NCBI GenBank assembly: GCA_019347995.1
Contig: JAHWKH010000183.1
Location: 1-5,612 of the forward strand
Source: Gemmatimonadota bacterium
GTDB lineage: Bacteria; Gemmatimonadota; Gemmatimonadetes; Longimicrobiales; UBA6960
Direction: 5' to 3'
Length of the DNA stretch: 5,612 nt
Shown: positions 1 through 4,680 of the stretch, piece by piece
How positions within the stretch are numbered: position 1 is the first letter of the stretch
Layout: every line of letters starts with the position of its first letter
Position numbers and translations under genes: made by a program
Notes under the pieces: model-generated
Databases searched by the model: none
The model's input: only the letters and a program-made list of their open reading frames with translations
Told to the model about the DNA's origin: nothing

Positions 1-1079
1 ACGTTGCCGAGCTCGACGTCGTATACGACGTCCCTGTATTCGCCGTCCAGCAGCTCCCAGGACCACGACTCGTCGTTGTCCCAGCGCACGAAGCCACGCC
101 AGCGCTCCCCGTCGTCGGTGATCACCTCGCCGCGCAGACGCCGACCGCCGTCGAAGTCGGCGTAGGCGGCATGCCGGTCGGGAGCGTGGAAGCGCAGCGA
201 TGCGAAGGCGTCCCAGTCCACCTGGACCTGGCCCAGGGAGGGGTCGGAGACCTGGATGCCGCGATTGCGGTGGTCGACGTCGTTGCTGTCGTCGAGCTCC
301 AGCTCCTCCCCGCCGACGAGGACGACCCGGGCACAGCAGGAGCCGGCCCTCTCGATGGCCGCCACCTCGCCGAAGGGGACCTCGCGGTCGCGGCCGCGCT
401 CGTCGCCGTCCAGGACGTCGGACGTGAGGGCCTCGTCCAGGTCCCAGCTCACGTAGCCCGTGTAGGCGTTGCCCCAGCGGTCGGTGAGCGTGCCGTGCAG
501 GCGGCGGGCGGCGGGACCGTCCGCGGCGGCGGGGGCGGCCATGAACTCCACCACGTCCAGGTCGCGCCAGCGCAGATCCACCGAGCCGCCCGCCGCATCC
601 TCGATCACGACGCTCCGGAGCTGGGCGCCGAGGTCGGTCGAGCCGCCCCGCAGCTCGATCTCCTCCCCGCTCTTCAGGGTGAGGAGCGCCTGGTCATCGC
701 CGGACACGGCGAGGGAGCGGAGGTGGCCGAAGCGGATGCCCGACTCGGCGCTGCGGGGAGCATCCCAGTCGTCCTCGTCCCAGGACACCCTCAGGCCGAA
801 GATCTCGAAGCCACCGCCGCCGTCGTGCCGCTCGCCGTCCCGCCCCGCCAGCTCGGCGGCCTCGTCGACCCACTCCCGGGGCATGGCCTTCGAGCCGTTG
901 AGGAGGTCCGCCCAGCTCGCCTCGTTCCTGTCCCAGCGGAGGTATCCTTCCCGCACCTCGCCGGACGCCGTGACGACCCGGGCGTAGATGCGATCGGCCG
1001 CGGACTCCTGGGCGGATGCGCCTCCGGCCAGGCCCGACGCCACGAGGAGCGTGGTGAGAGTTCCCGTGAGCGCGCGCAT
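1..1079 (-). CDS. Secreted repeat protein of unknown function (3' end beyond window)
   Basis: An open minus-strand frame of 359 codons runs from ATG at 1079 off the left edge without a stop. Residues 1-23 look like a Sec signal peptide: MR start, hydrophobic Leu/Val/Ala core, ASA before Gln24. The mature protein is acidic and Trp-rich. A motif of the form G-[YF]-x-x-W-D-x-x-E recurs at residues 45-53 (GYLRWDRNE), 208-216 (GYVSWDLDE) and 329-337 (GFVRWDNDE). Each is preceded by a strand-like stretch such as LHGTLTD or LRGEVITDDG. After the first two motifs come beta-rich segments: a [FG]-rich strand, a G-G/S-G-E-E-[IL]-E-L turn near 137-143 and 256-262, then a W-x-x-[LF] strand. This indicates a tandem domain of about 160 residues, the third copy being cut by the edge. 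GAGG nine bases upstream supports this start; an in-frame ATG at 1088 is the alternative. I cannot name a function. A periplasmic or surface beta-protein is inferred. Confidence 0.82.
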   Translation of the reverse strand, partial: MRALTGTLTTLLVASGLAGGASAQESAADRIYARVVTASGEVREGYLRWDRNEASWADLLNGSKAMPREWVDEAAELAGRDGERHDGGGGFEIFGLRVSWDEDDWDAPRSAESGIRFGHLRSLAVSGDDQALLTLKSGEEIELRGGSTDLGAQLRSVVIEDAAGGSVDLRWRDLDVVEFMAAPAAADGPAARRLHGTLTDRWGNAYTGYVSWDLDEALTSDVLDGDERGRDREVPFGEVAAIERAGSCCARVVLVGGEELELDDSNDVDHRNRGIQVSDPSLGQVQVDWDAFASLRFHAPDRHAAYADFDGGRRLRGEVITDDGERWRGFVRWDNDESWSWELLDGEYRDVVYDVELGN

Positions 1080-1115
1080 CGTCCTCATCCTCGTCCGGGG
1101 TTGCCATGGGGGGTC

Positions 1116-1144
1116 CGTCCACCGGCCCGTACGAGACGTGGACG
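1116..1144. repeat. 7-bp inverted repeat between the eamA remnant and the repeat-protein gene
   Basis: CGTCCAC at 1116-1122 is the exact reverse complement of GTGGACG at 1138-1144, with a 15-nt spacer. It lies in the 74-bp gap between the stop of the transporter remnant and the start of the secreted repeat protein. No T-run follows on either strand, so an intrinsic terminator is not supported. It could be an operator, a weak hairpin or chance. Confidence 0.3.
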
Positions 1145-1153
1145 CAGCCGGTT

Positions 1154-1525
1154 TCATGGACGCGGAGATCGATGTCTCCGGTCCGGACGCACCCCCACGG
1201 CGATGCCCGCCAGGATCAGCGCCCCGCCCACGAACGTGGTGGCCGGCGGAACCTCGCGGATCGCCGGAAGCGCCCACGCGAGCAGCGTGGCGCCCACGGG
1301 CTCGCCCAGCATGGCCAGGTTCGCCACGTAGGCGGGAACGTAGCGCAGGGCGTAGTTCACTCCGGTGTGGCCGACCATCATGGGACCCGCCGCCAGGGCC
1401 AGGAACAGCATCCACTCCCGCGCCGGATAGCCGGTCATCGCGACGCCGGGATGCAGCGCCACCACCCCGGTGAGCGCGGCGGCCGCCACGCCCAGAAGGG
1501 TGTTGAAGAAGGGGAGCGGCCCGCG
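1154..1525 (-). pseudogene. EamA/DMT-family transporter, C-terminal remnant lacking its N-terminal half
   Basis: The minus-strand frame is open from 1525 (just after an in-frame TAA at 1526-1528) to TGA at 1154-1156, giving 123 codons. It has four hydrophobic segments: FFNTLLGVAAAALTGVV, then MLFLALAAGPMMVGHTGVNYAL, then YVANLAMLGEPVGATLLAW, then FVGGALILAGIAVGV. The GH-x-x-x-N-x-A-L, L-x-x-L-x-E-P-V and GG-A-L-I-L-x-G motifs are typical of the second EamA repeat in drug/metabolite transporters, which usually have ten segments and about 300 residues. Only the last four segments remain. There is no credible start: the first GTG is at 1489, inside a membrane segment and without a ribosome-binding site. 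The frame is lost where the hairpin element begins, and no N-terminal half is visible on the far side of that element. I infer a broken gene, by insertion plus deletion or by an assembly join. Confidence 0.8.
1495..1516. repeat. Left terminal inverted repeat of the hairpin element
   Basis: It starts GAAGGGTGTTGAAGAAGG and ends GGAG, and its exact reverse complement lies at 1847-1868. Read on the minus strand it stays in the transporter frame and encodes LPFFNTLL. It may therefore be either the transposon end or original transporter sequence. Confidence 0.8.
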
Positions 1526-1555
1526 TTACGGGCACCACGGGGTGCTCTCCTAGGC

Positions 1556-1614
1556 GGCGCCCCGAAGGCATAGCGACAACGCTTCGCGTTGTTACCGCTA
1601 CGGCGAGGGGCGCC
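1556..1614. repeat. Internal palindromic unit A (GGCGCCCC ... GGGGCGCC)
   Basis: GGCGCCCC (1556-1563) and GGGGCGCC (1607-1614) are inverted repeats framing a nested hairpin. TAGCG (1571-1575) pairs with CGCTA (1596-1600), and ACAACGC (1576-1582) pairs with GCGTTGT (1586-1592) around a TTC loop. On the minus strand the tip reads GCGAAGC, known from DNA oligonucleotide studies as an exceptionally stable mini-hairpin. This unit is related to the block starting at 1730. Confidence 0.72.
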
Positions 1615-1633
1615 AACGACGGAGAGGGCGGGC

Positions 1634-1655
1634 ACCACTTGCGTAGGCAAGTGGT
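1634..1655. repeat. Internal hairpin with a 9-bp stem
   Basis: ACCACTTGC (1634-1642) pairs perfectly with GCAAGTGGT (1647-1655) around a four-base loop GTAG. It is one of the series of compact hairpins inside the element. No T-run follows. Confidence 0.7.
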
Positions 1656-1687
1656 CCGGCTGCCCGTAACCCGAAGGGCGCAGGGGG

Positions 1688-1707
1688 ACCACCACCTTCG
1701 TGGCGGT
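1688..1707. repeat. Internal hairpin with an 8-bp stem containing one mismatch or wobble
   Basis: ACCACCAC (1688-1695) faces GTGGCGGT (1700-1707) around CTTC. The single A:C mismatch on the plus strand becomes a G:T (G-U in RNA) wobble on the minus strand, where the loop reads GAAG. The structure is slightly better on the minus strand. Confidence 0.55.
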
Positions 1708-1729
1708 GCCCGCGGCCTCATGCGGCGTC

Positions 1730-1774
1730 GGCGCCCCATCGCGACCACGCTTCGCGTGGTGCCCGCTACGGCAT
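1730..1774. repeat. Internal palindromic unit B, diverged copy of unit A
   Basis: It begins GGCGCCCC like unit A, then ACCACGC (1744-1750), TTC, GCGTGGT (1754-1760), then a CCGCTACGGC stretch also found in unit A. Relative to unit A the third stem pair changes from A-T to C-G on both arms, so pairing is kept. The minus-strand tip is again GCGAAGC. Confidence 0.68.
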
Positions 1775-1815
1775 CGCCTCAAGGGCCCCTCCTTGCCTGA
1801 GACTCGCAAGAGGTA

Positions 1816-1832
1816 ACAGCCCGAAGGGCTGT
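1816..1832. repeat. Internal hairpin with a 7-bp stem and GAA triloop
   Basis: ACAGCCC (1816-1822) pairs with GGGCTGT (1826-1832) around GAA on the plus strand. It is the hairpin nearest the rpoZ side of the element. It is not followed by a T-run in either direction, so it is not a standard terminator for rpoZ. Confidence 0.68.
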
Positions 1833-1846
1833 CCGCGCGCGCGCCA

Positions 1847-1868
1847 CTCCCCTTCTTCAACACCCTTC
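1847..1868. repeat. Right terminal inverted repeat of the hairpin element
   Basis: It starts CTCCCCTTCTTCAACACC and ends CTTC, and is the exact reverse complement of 1495-1516. It lies 48 bp downstream of the rpoZ stop codon. Flanking bases (CGCCCA before the left repeat, ACCCCT after the right) give no convincing target-site duplication. Confidence 0.8.
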
Positions 1869-1916
1869 ACCCCTGGCGGGCCGGCGACGCGGTCACGGGG
1901 AACGCACCGAGATCTT

Positions 1917-2135
1917 CTAGAGCTCGTCCCTGAGGCGGCGCTTCACCAGGCGGAACTCGAGCTGTCCGGAGGTGAGGGCCTCCAGGGCGCGGGTCGTGAG
2001 CTTCTTCTCCTCGCCCAGCGGGAGGGTCTCCCGGGGCAGCGAGTTGAGCTCGCGGGCGTACTTGGCGGAGGCCAGGACGCCCAGGTACTTGCTCCCGGTC
2101 GTGCTCGCCACCTCGTCGGGCGTGAAAACGCGCAT
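1917..2135 (-). CDS. rpoZ: DNA-directed RNA polymerase omega subunit
   Basis: A 72-residue protein beginning MRVFTPDEVAS and ending RLRDEL. The omega subunit helps assemble and stabilise core RNA polymerase by chaperoning the beta-prime subunit. Support comes from its size, the helix SKYLGVLASAKYARELN (about residues 14-30), where omega proteins carry a lysine/arginine-containing A-A-K-x-A-R-x-[IL]-N segment, and KLTTRALEALTSGQLEFR (about 45-62), matching the conserved T-x-x-A-[LI]-x-E/A-[IL]-x-x-G stretch. Position is strong supporting evidence, since omega genes very often follow gmk. ATG at 2135 is preceded by AGGAG at 2142-2146 with a 6-nt spacer, and only 12 nt separate it from the gmk stop, so co-transcription is likely. 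coaBC, often found next in this order, is absent; the hairpin element starts 48 bp after the stop. Confidence 0.88.
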   Translation of the reverse strand: MRVFTPDEVASTTGSKYLGVLASAKYARELNSLPRETLPLGEEKKLTTRALEALTSGQLEFRLVKRRLRDEL

Positions 2136-2147
2136 CGTGTGCTCCTG

Positions 2148-2813
2148 TCAGCTGATGTTGGAATACCGTTCGTCCAGGACCTGTCCCATGGCGTCCCGCA
2201 GGCGGGCCACCTCGTCGGCCAGCTCCCGCGTGCGGACCGGCCGATGGGCCTCCGCCCGCACCACCGACCGGACGGCGGACACCGCCTCGTCCAGGTCGTC
2301 GTTCACCACCACGTAGTCGAAGTCGGCGGCGCGCTCCAGCTCGTCGCGCGCGCTGCGCAGGCGACGCGCCACCTCCTCCGGCCGTTCCGTGCCCCGCTTC
2401 TCCAGCCGCTCGAGGAGCGTCTCCAGCGAGGGCGGGAAGACGAAGACGAGCACCGCCTGCGGCTCCTGCTCGCGGATCTGGCGCGCGCCCTGGACGTCGA
2501 TGTCCAGGACCACGTGCTCGCCCCGCTGCGCCGCCGCCTCGAGGTTCGCTCGCGGCGTCCCGTAGAGGTGGCCGTGCACCTCGGCCCACTCCACCAGCGC
2601 GCCCGCCTCGATCATCGCTTCGAACCCCGCCCTGTCGACGAACTGGTAGTCGACGGTGTCCCGCTCCCCCCGGCGTGGCGGCCGCGTCGTCGCCGACACC
2701 GAGAAGACGAACTCCCGGGCGGTCCGCACCAGCGCACGGGCGATGGTGGTCTTCCCCGTGCCGCTGGGAGCGGCCAGCACCACCGGGAACGCCCTGCCCG
2801 CCAGCGAGGTCAC
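2148..2813 (-). CDS. gmk: Guanylate kinase
   Basis: Guanylate kinase phosphorylates GMP to GDP with ATP, an essential cytoplasmic step in GTP and dGTP supply. The frame gives 221 residues, slightly longer than the usual 200-210. The P-loop APSGTGKTT lies at residues 15-23. The GMP-binding region follows with SVSATTRPPRRGE (38-50), D-x-V-D-Y-x-F (52-58) and EWAEVHGHLYGTPR (75-88), all close to the family consensus. LDIDVQGARQI (103-113) is the conserved strand and turn after it, and VFVFPPSLETLLERL with RRL near 150-170 forms the lid region. I chose GTG at 2813 because it starts just before the conserved domain, is preceded by GGAG with an 8-nt spacer, and overlaps the yicC stop as GTGA. The longer upstream open frame antisense to no gene but inside yicC is not needed. 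Translational coupling to yicC is inferred. Confidence 0.95.
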   Translation of the reverse strand: MTSLAGRAFPVVLAAPSGTGKTTIARALVRTAREFVFSVSATTRPPRRGERDTVDYQFVDRAGFEAMIEAGALVEWAEVHGHLYGTPRANLEAAAQRGEHVVLDIDVQGARQIREQEPQAVLVFVFPPSLETLLERLEKRGTERPEEVARRLRSARDELERAADFDYVVVNDDLDEAVSAVRSVVRAEAHRPVRTRELADEVARLRDAMGQVLDERYSNIS

Positions 2814-3700
2814 TCCACGTTCTCCAGCTGCTCCCGCAGCCGCTCGATCTCTTCCTTCAGGCCGACCGCGGCGTGGGCGATGGAGGCGTCGTTGGCCTTG
2901 GAGCCGATGGTGTTGGCCTCCCGATGCATCTCCTGCACCAGGAACGACAGGCGCTTGCCCACCGGCTCGTCGGAATCCGCCGCCAGCATCTCGCGGAAAT
3001 GCTCGATGTGGGCGCGGAAGCGCACGATCTCCTCGTTGATGTCCCACTTCTCGGCGAGGTACGCCACCTCGCGGGCGAGCCGGTCCTCGTCGACCTGCTC
3101 CTGGCCCCCCAGCTCGCGGACCGCCTCACGGAGGCGGTCGCGCTCCGCCAGCAGGCGCTCCGGCGCCCGGGACGCCACGCGGTCGAGCCCGGCCTCCATG
3201 GCGGCCAGGCGCCCCTGCAGGTCCTTCTGGAGGCGCGCCCCCTCGGACTCGCGCATGGCCACCAGCTCGTCCAGCGCCTCGTGGGTCACGTCGCGCAGGA
3301 GGTCCTCGTCCACGTCCACGTCGTCCCGGCGGGGCTCCGGCGCCCGGAAGATCTCTCCGAAGCGCGCCACCATGGCCACGTCCACCTCGCCCGGCAGAGC
3401 AAGCTCGTCCTTGAGGCGCGTCAGGAGCGCGCGGTAGCGCGCCGCCCTCTCCACGTCGAGCTGGGGCATGTCGCCCCGATCCGCCTCCGCCTGCTCCAGG
3501 GTGAGCGAGTACGTCACGTGCCCCCGGGACAGCCGCGGGCGCAGCCACCCCTGGATGGCCGCCTCGTGCCGGTCGAAGCCGGGGGGCGTGCGCACGTGGG
3601 GGTTCAGGTAGCGGTGGTTGACGGTCCTGATCTCGACGCGCAGCAGCCCGTGCTCCGTCTGGCGCTCCGCGTCGCCGTACCCGGTCATGCTCCGGATCAT
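2810..3700 (-). CDS. yicC: YicC/YloC-family endoribonuclease
   Basis: A 296-residue protein, normal for the family. It opens with MIRSMTGYG, the near-invariant YicC N-terminus, followed by EIRTVNHRYL at about 23-32. The C-terminal DUF1732 part carries DINEEIVRFRAHIEHF (220-235) and QEMHREANTIGSKAND (256-271), the family signature. The charged, Glu/Arg-rich middle (about 130-215) is predicted helical. YicC homologues are reported to be RNA-binding endoribonucleases; in Escherichia coli YicC promotes degradation of the small RNA RyhB. The targets here are unknown. ATG at 3700 has GGAG four bases upstream and coincides with the conserved N-terminus, so the longer open frame extending to 4141 is not used. 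It heads the yicC-gmk-rpoZ cluster. Confidence 0.95.
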   Translation of the reverse strand: MIRSMTGYGDAERQTEHGLLRVEIRTVNHRYLNPHVRTPPGFDRHEAAIQGWLRPRLSRGHVTYSLTLEQAEADRGDMPQLDVERAARYRALLTRLKDELALPGEVDVAMVARFGEIFRAPEPRRDDVDVDEDLLRDVTHEALDELVAMRESEGARLQKDLQGRLAAMEAGLDRVASRAPERLLAERDRLREAVRELGGQEQVDEDRLAREVAYLAEKWDINEEIVRFRAHIEHFREMLAADSDEPVGKRLSFLVQEMHREANTIGSKANDASIAHAAVGLKEEIERLREQLENVE

Positions 3701-3725
3701 GCGGCTCCCGCCGGTCTTTTGCGTG

Positions 3726-3743
3726 GCCCGCCCCGTGGCGGGC
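3726..3743 (-). promoter_or_regulatory. GC-rich hairpin in the yicC leader
   Basis: GCCCGCC (3726-3732) pairs perfectly with GGCGGGC (3737-3743), loop CCGT. It begins about seven bases downstream of the TATACT box, so it would sit at the extreme 5' end of the yicC mRNA, ending 25 nt before the start codon. No T-run follows, so it is not an intrinsic terminator. A stabilising 5' hairpin is a guess. Confidence 0.4.
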
Positions 3744-3749
3744 GGAAAA

Positions 3750-3755
3750 AGTATA
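3750..3755 (-). promoter_or_regulatory. Candidate -10 box of the yicC-gmk-rpoZ promoter
   Basis: On the minus strand TATACT matches the sigma-70-type TATAAT in five of six positions and stands out in very GC-rich surroundings. It lies 49 bp before the yicC ATG, inside the 143-bp gap after the toxin gene. No good -35 is found 16-18 bp upstream; TTGCGA is 27 bp away, too far. The start point would be near 3743. Confidence 0.42.
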
Positions 3756-3843
3756 GCGGAATGCTGCCCGCTTCCGTATCCCTCGCAAACCATCGTCCGC
3801 GCGAGCCGGCCGCGCGCGGGATCGCCCGGAAAGTCGACCGCCG

Positions 3844-4266
3844 TCAGGGAAGGACTTCGAATCCCAGGCGCGTCGCATTCTCGAGGACATGCTGGTCCAG
3901 GGACAGCACGGCGACGTCCGGCGCGGCCGAGCGGGCCACGAGGGCGCAGGCCAGGTGGAGCGCGTCCAGGGTGCGCACCGGCTCCAGTGGGAAGGGCCGC
4001 CGCGCCCGCTCCGTGACCGCCTCGTCCAGCGTGAGGATCGTCCAGCGGGCGGCGGCCCTCGAGAGGTGCGCCCCCTGGTCGGCCCGGGCGGCCTCGGAAA
4101 GGAGGCCGGAGCTCCAGGCGCGGATCAGGACCCGCTCGCATTCGACCAGCGTGAGGTCGGATGCCACGATCCGCTCCGCGCCGCCCAGCGCCTGGGCGAC
4201 CTCGTCTCCGCGCGCCTCCCCCAGGAGCCAGGCCAGCACGGCGCTGGACTCCGCGTAGACGATCAC
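3844..4266 (-). CDS. vapC: PIN-domain ribonuclease toxin, VapC-like
   Basis: A 140-residue PIN-domain protein, the normal size for VapC toxins. These are magnesium-dependent ribonucleases that cut tRNA or rRNA when not bound by their antitoxin. The four acidic positions can be placed: Glu6 in VYAESSAVLAWLL, Glu42 in T-L-V-E-C-E-R, Asp101 in LDALHLACAL, and Asp124 in LSLDQHVLENA. The first is Glu where most PIN domains have Asp; this variant occurs in VapC-like proteins beginning Y-A-E-S-S-A-x, so the protein is not necessarily inactive. The start is GTG at 4266, immediately before the first conserved strand; I see no clear ribosome-binding site. It follows a Phd/YefM-like antitoxin gene in the same direction with a 42-bp gap, the standard antitoxin-first order. 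Target RNA is unknown. Confidence 0.88.
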   Translation of the reverse strand: MIVYAESSAVLAWLLGEARGDEVAQALGGAERIVASDLTLVECERVLIRAWSSGLLSEAARADQGAHLSRAAARWTILTLDEAVTERARRPFPLEPVRTLDALHLACALVARSAAPDVAVLSLDQHVLENATRLGFEVLP

Positions 4267-4308
4267 GCGCCGCTGCGACCGGGCCCGCCGAGCGAGCGTC
4301 GCCGCCCG

Positions 4309-4602
4309 TCAGCGGCCGCCGCGTTCGGCATCGAGGAGGTCCTTGGAAGAGCCGGCGGAAAGGGCAGGAGCCCTGGGACGGTAGAGCTCGGGCTCGTGGG
4401 AGCCCCCGCCCGCCGCCCGCCCCTCGCGGACCAGCGCTTCCAGGCCGGCGGCGGGCTCGGGCAGCCGTGTGGTGGCACCCGGCGGGGCCATCTCGGCGAC
4501 GACGGTGCCTCGGTCGGTGATGAGCACCGACTCCCCCGCCTCCACCAGGCGGATGTAATGGGAGAGCTTGTTCTTCAGCTCACGGATTCCCACGGTGCGC
4601 AT
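4309..4602 (-). CDS. Type II antitoxin, Phd/YefM family
   Basis: A 97-residue protein. Residues 1-41 (start MRTVGIRELKNKLSHYIR, then V-E-A-G-E-S-V-L-I-T-D-R-G, then V-V-A-E-M-x-P) form a classic Phd/YefM DNA-binding domain: a helix with the R-E-L-K-N-K-L-S pattern and the G-x-x-V-x-I-T-x-x-G turn. The rest is Pro/Gly/Ala-rich and ends SSKDLLDAERGGR, resembling the toxin-binding tail in VapB-like antitoxins of this type. It should neutralise the downstream PIN toxin and, bound to it, repress the operon. ATG at 4602 is well placed at the conserved N-terminus. The bases just upstream on the coding strand read TTCCTCCC, so there is no Shine-Dalgarno sequence. A leaderless or very short-leader transcript is possible. 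Confidence 0.88.
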   Translation of the reverse strand: MRTVGIRELKNKLSHYIRLVEAGESVLITDRGTVVAEMAPPGATTRLPEPAAGLEALVREGRAAGGGSHEPELYRPRAPALSAGSSKDLLDAERGGR

Positions 4603-4611
4603 GGGAGGAAC

Positions 4612-4632
4612 GTAGCCTCATGTGGCTACATG
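4612..4632. promoter_or_regulatory. Palindromic candidate operator of the toxin-antitoxin operon
   Basis: GTAGCC (4612-4617) and GGCTAC (4624-4629) are inverted repeats, spacer TCATGT. A second, overlapping pair is CATGT (4619-4623) with ACATG (4628-4632). Together they make a 21-bp interlocked palindrome ending ten bases before the antitoxin ATG. Phd/YefM-type complexes autoregulate by binding such palindromes in their promoters. On the minus strand TTGCCC and TACGTT could be -35 and -10 hexamers, exactly 17 bp apart, with the palindrome in the spacer; those matches are weak. Confidence 0.6.
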
Positions 4633-4680
4633 GGCAATCTGTCTCCCCGGAGGAGCTCCCGCTGGCCCGGGTGCGCCCCT

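Larger units (their letters stand above)
1495..1868. mobile_element. 374-bp MITE-like/REP-like hairpin element with 22-bp terminal inverted repeats
   Basis: A non-coding block whose two ends are perfect inverted repeats of 22 bp (1495-1516 and 1847-1868). The interior holds at least six short hairpins, several closed by GAA/TTC triloops, plus two related subunits starting with GGCGCCCC (1556 and 1730). I see no transposase, and the flanks show no obvious target-site duplication. The longest frame inside it (minus, 1863 to 1435) contains a repeated R-S-G-x-x-A-K-R pattern that follows directly from the DNA repeats, so I do not call it a gene. Small size, terminal inverted repeats and no coding capacity match a MITE mobilised in trans. 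Ends of the form GGGTGTTGAA recall some IS termini, but I cannot assign a family. It sits between rpoZ and a truncated transporter. A structured RNA or an assembly artefact are alternatives. Confidence 0.62.

Noticed and set aside
171..1331. Long plus-strand open frame (386 codons) over the left third
   Set aside because: It is antisense to the secreted repeat protein and the transporter remnant, both of which have recognisable protein features; its own composition is Arg/Ala/Gly/Pro-rich as expected for a shadow frame in GC-rich DNA.
1816..1832. Intrinsic terminator of rpoZ
   Set aside because: The stem is good but no T-run follows in the rpoZ direction, and it lies about 85 bp past the stop inside the element.
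1517..1846. Classical structured ncRNA such as a riboswitch or group II intron
   Set aside because: I see no known riboswitch core or intron domain V; the hairpins are short and independent rather than forming a long-range architecture I recognise.
1435..1863. 142-codon minus-strand frame across the hairpin element
   Set aside because: Its internal pattern R-S-G-x-x-A-K-R is a translation of the DNA repeats, it lacks a ribosome-binding site, and its end runs out of frame through the EamA coding remnant.
1495..1868. CRISPR array
   Set aside because: The repeats are unequal hairpins of different sequence at irregular spacing, not identical direct repeats with similar-sized spacers.
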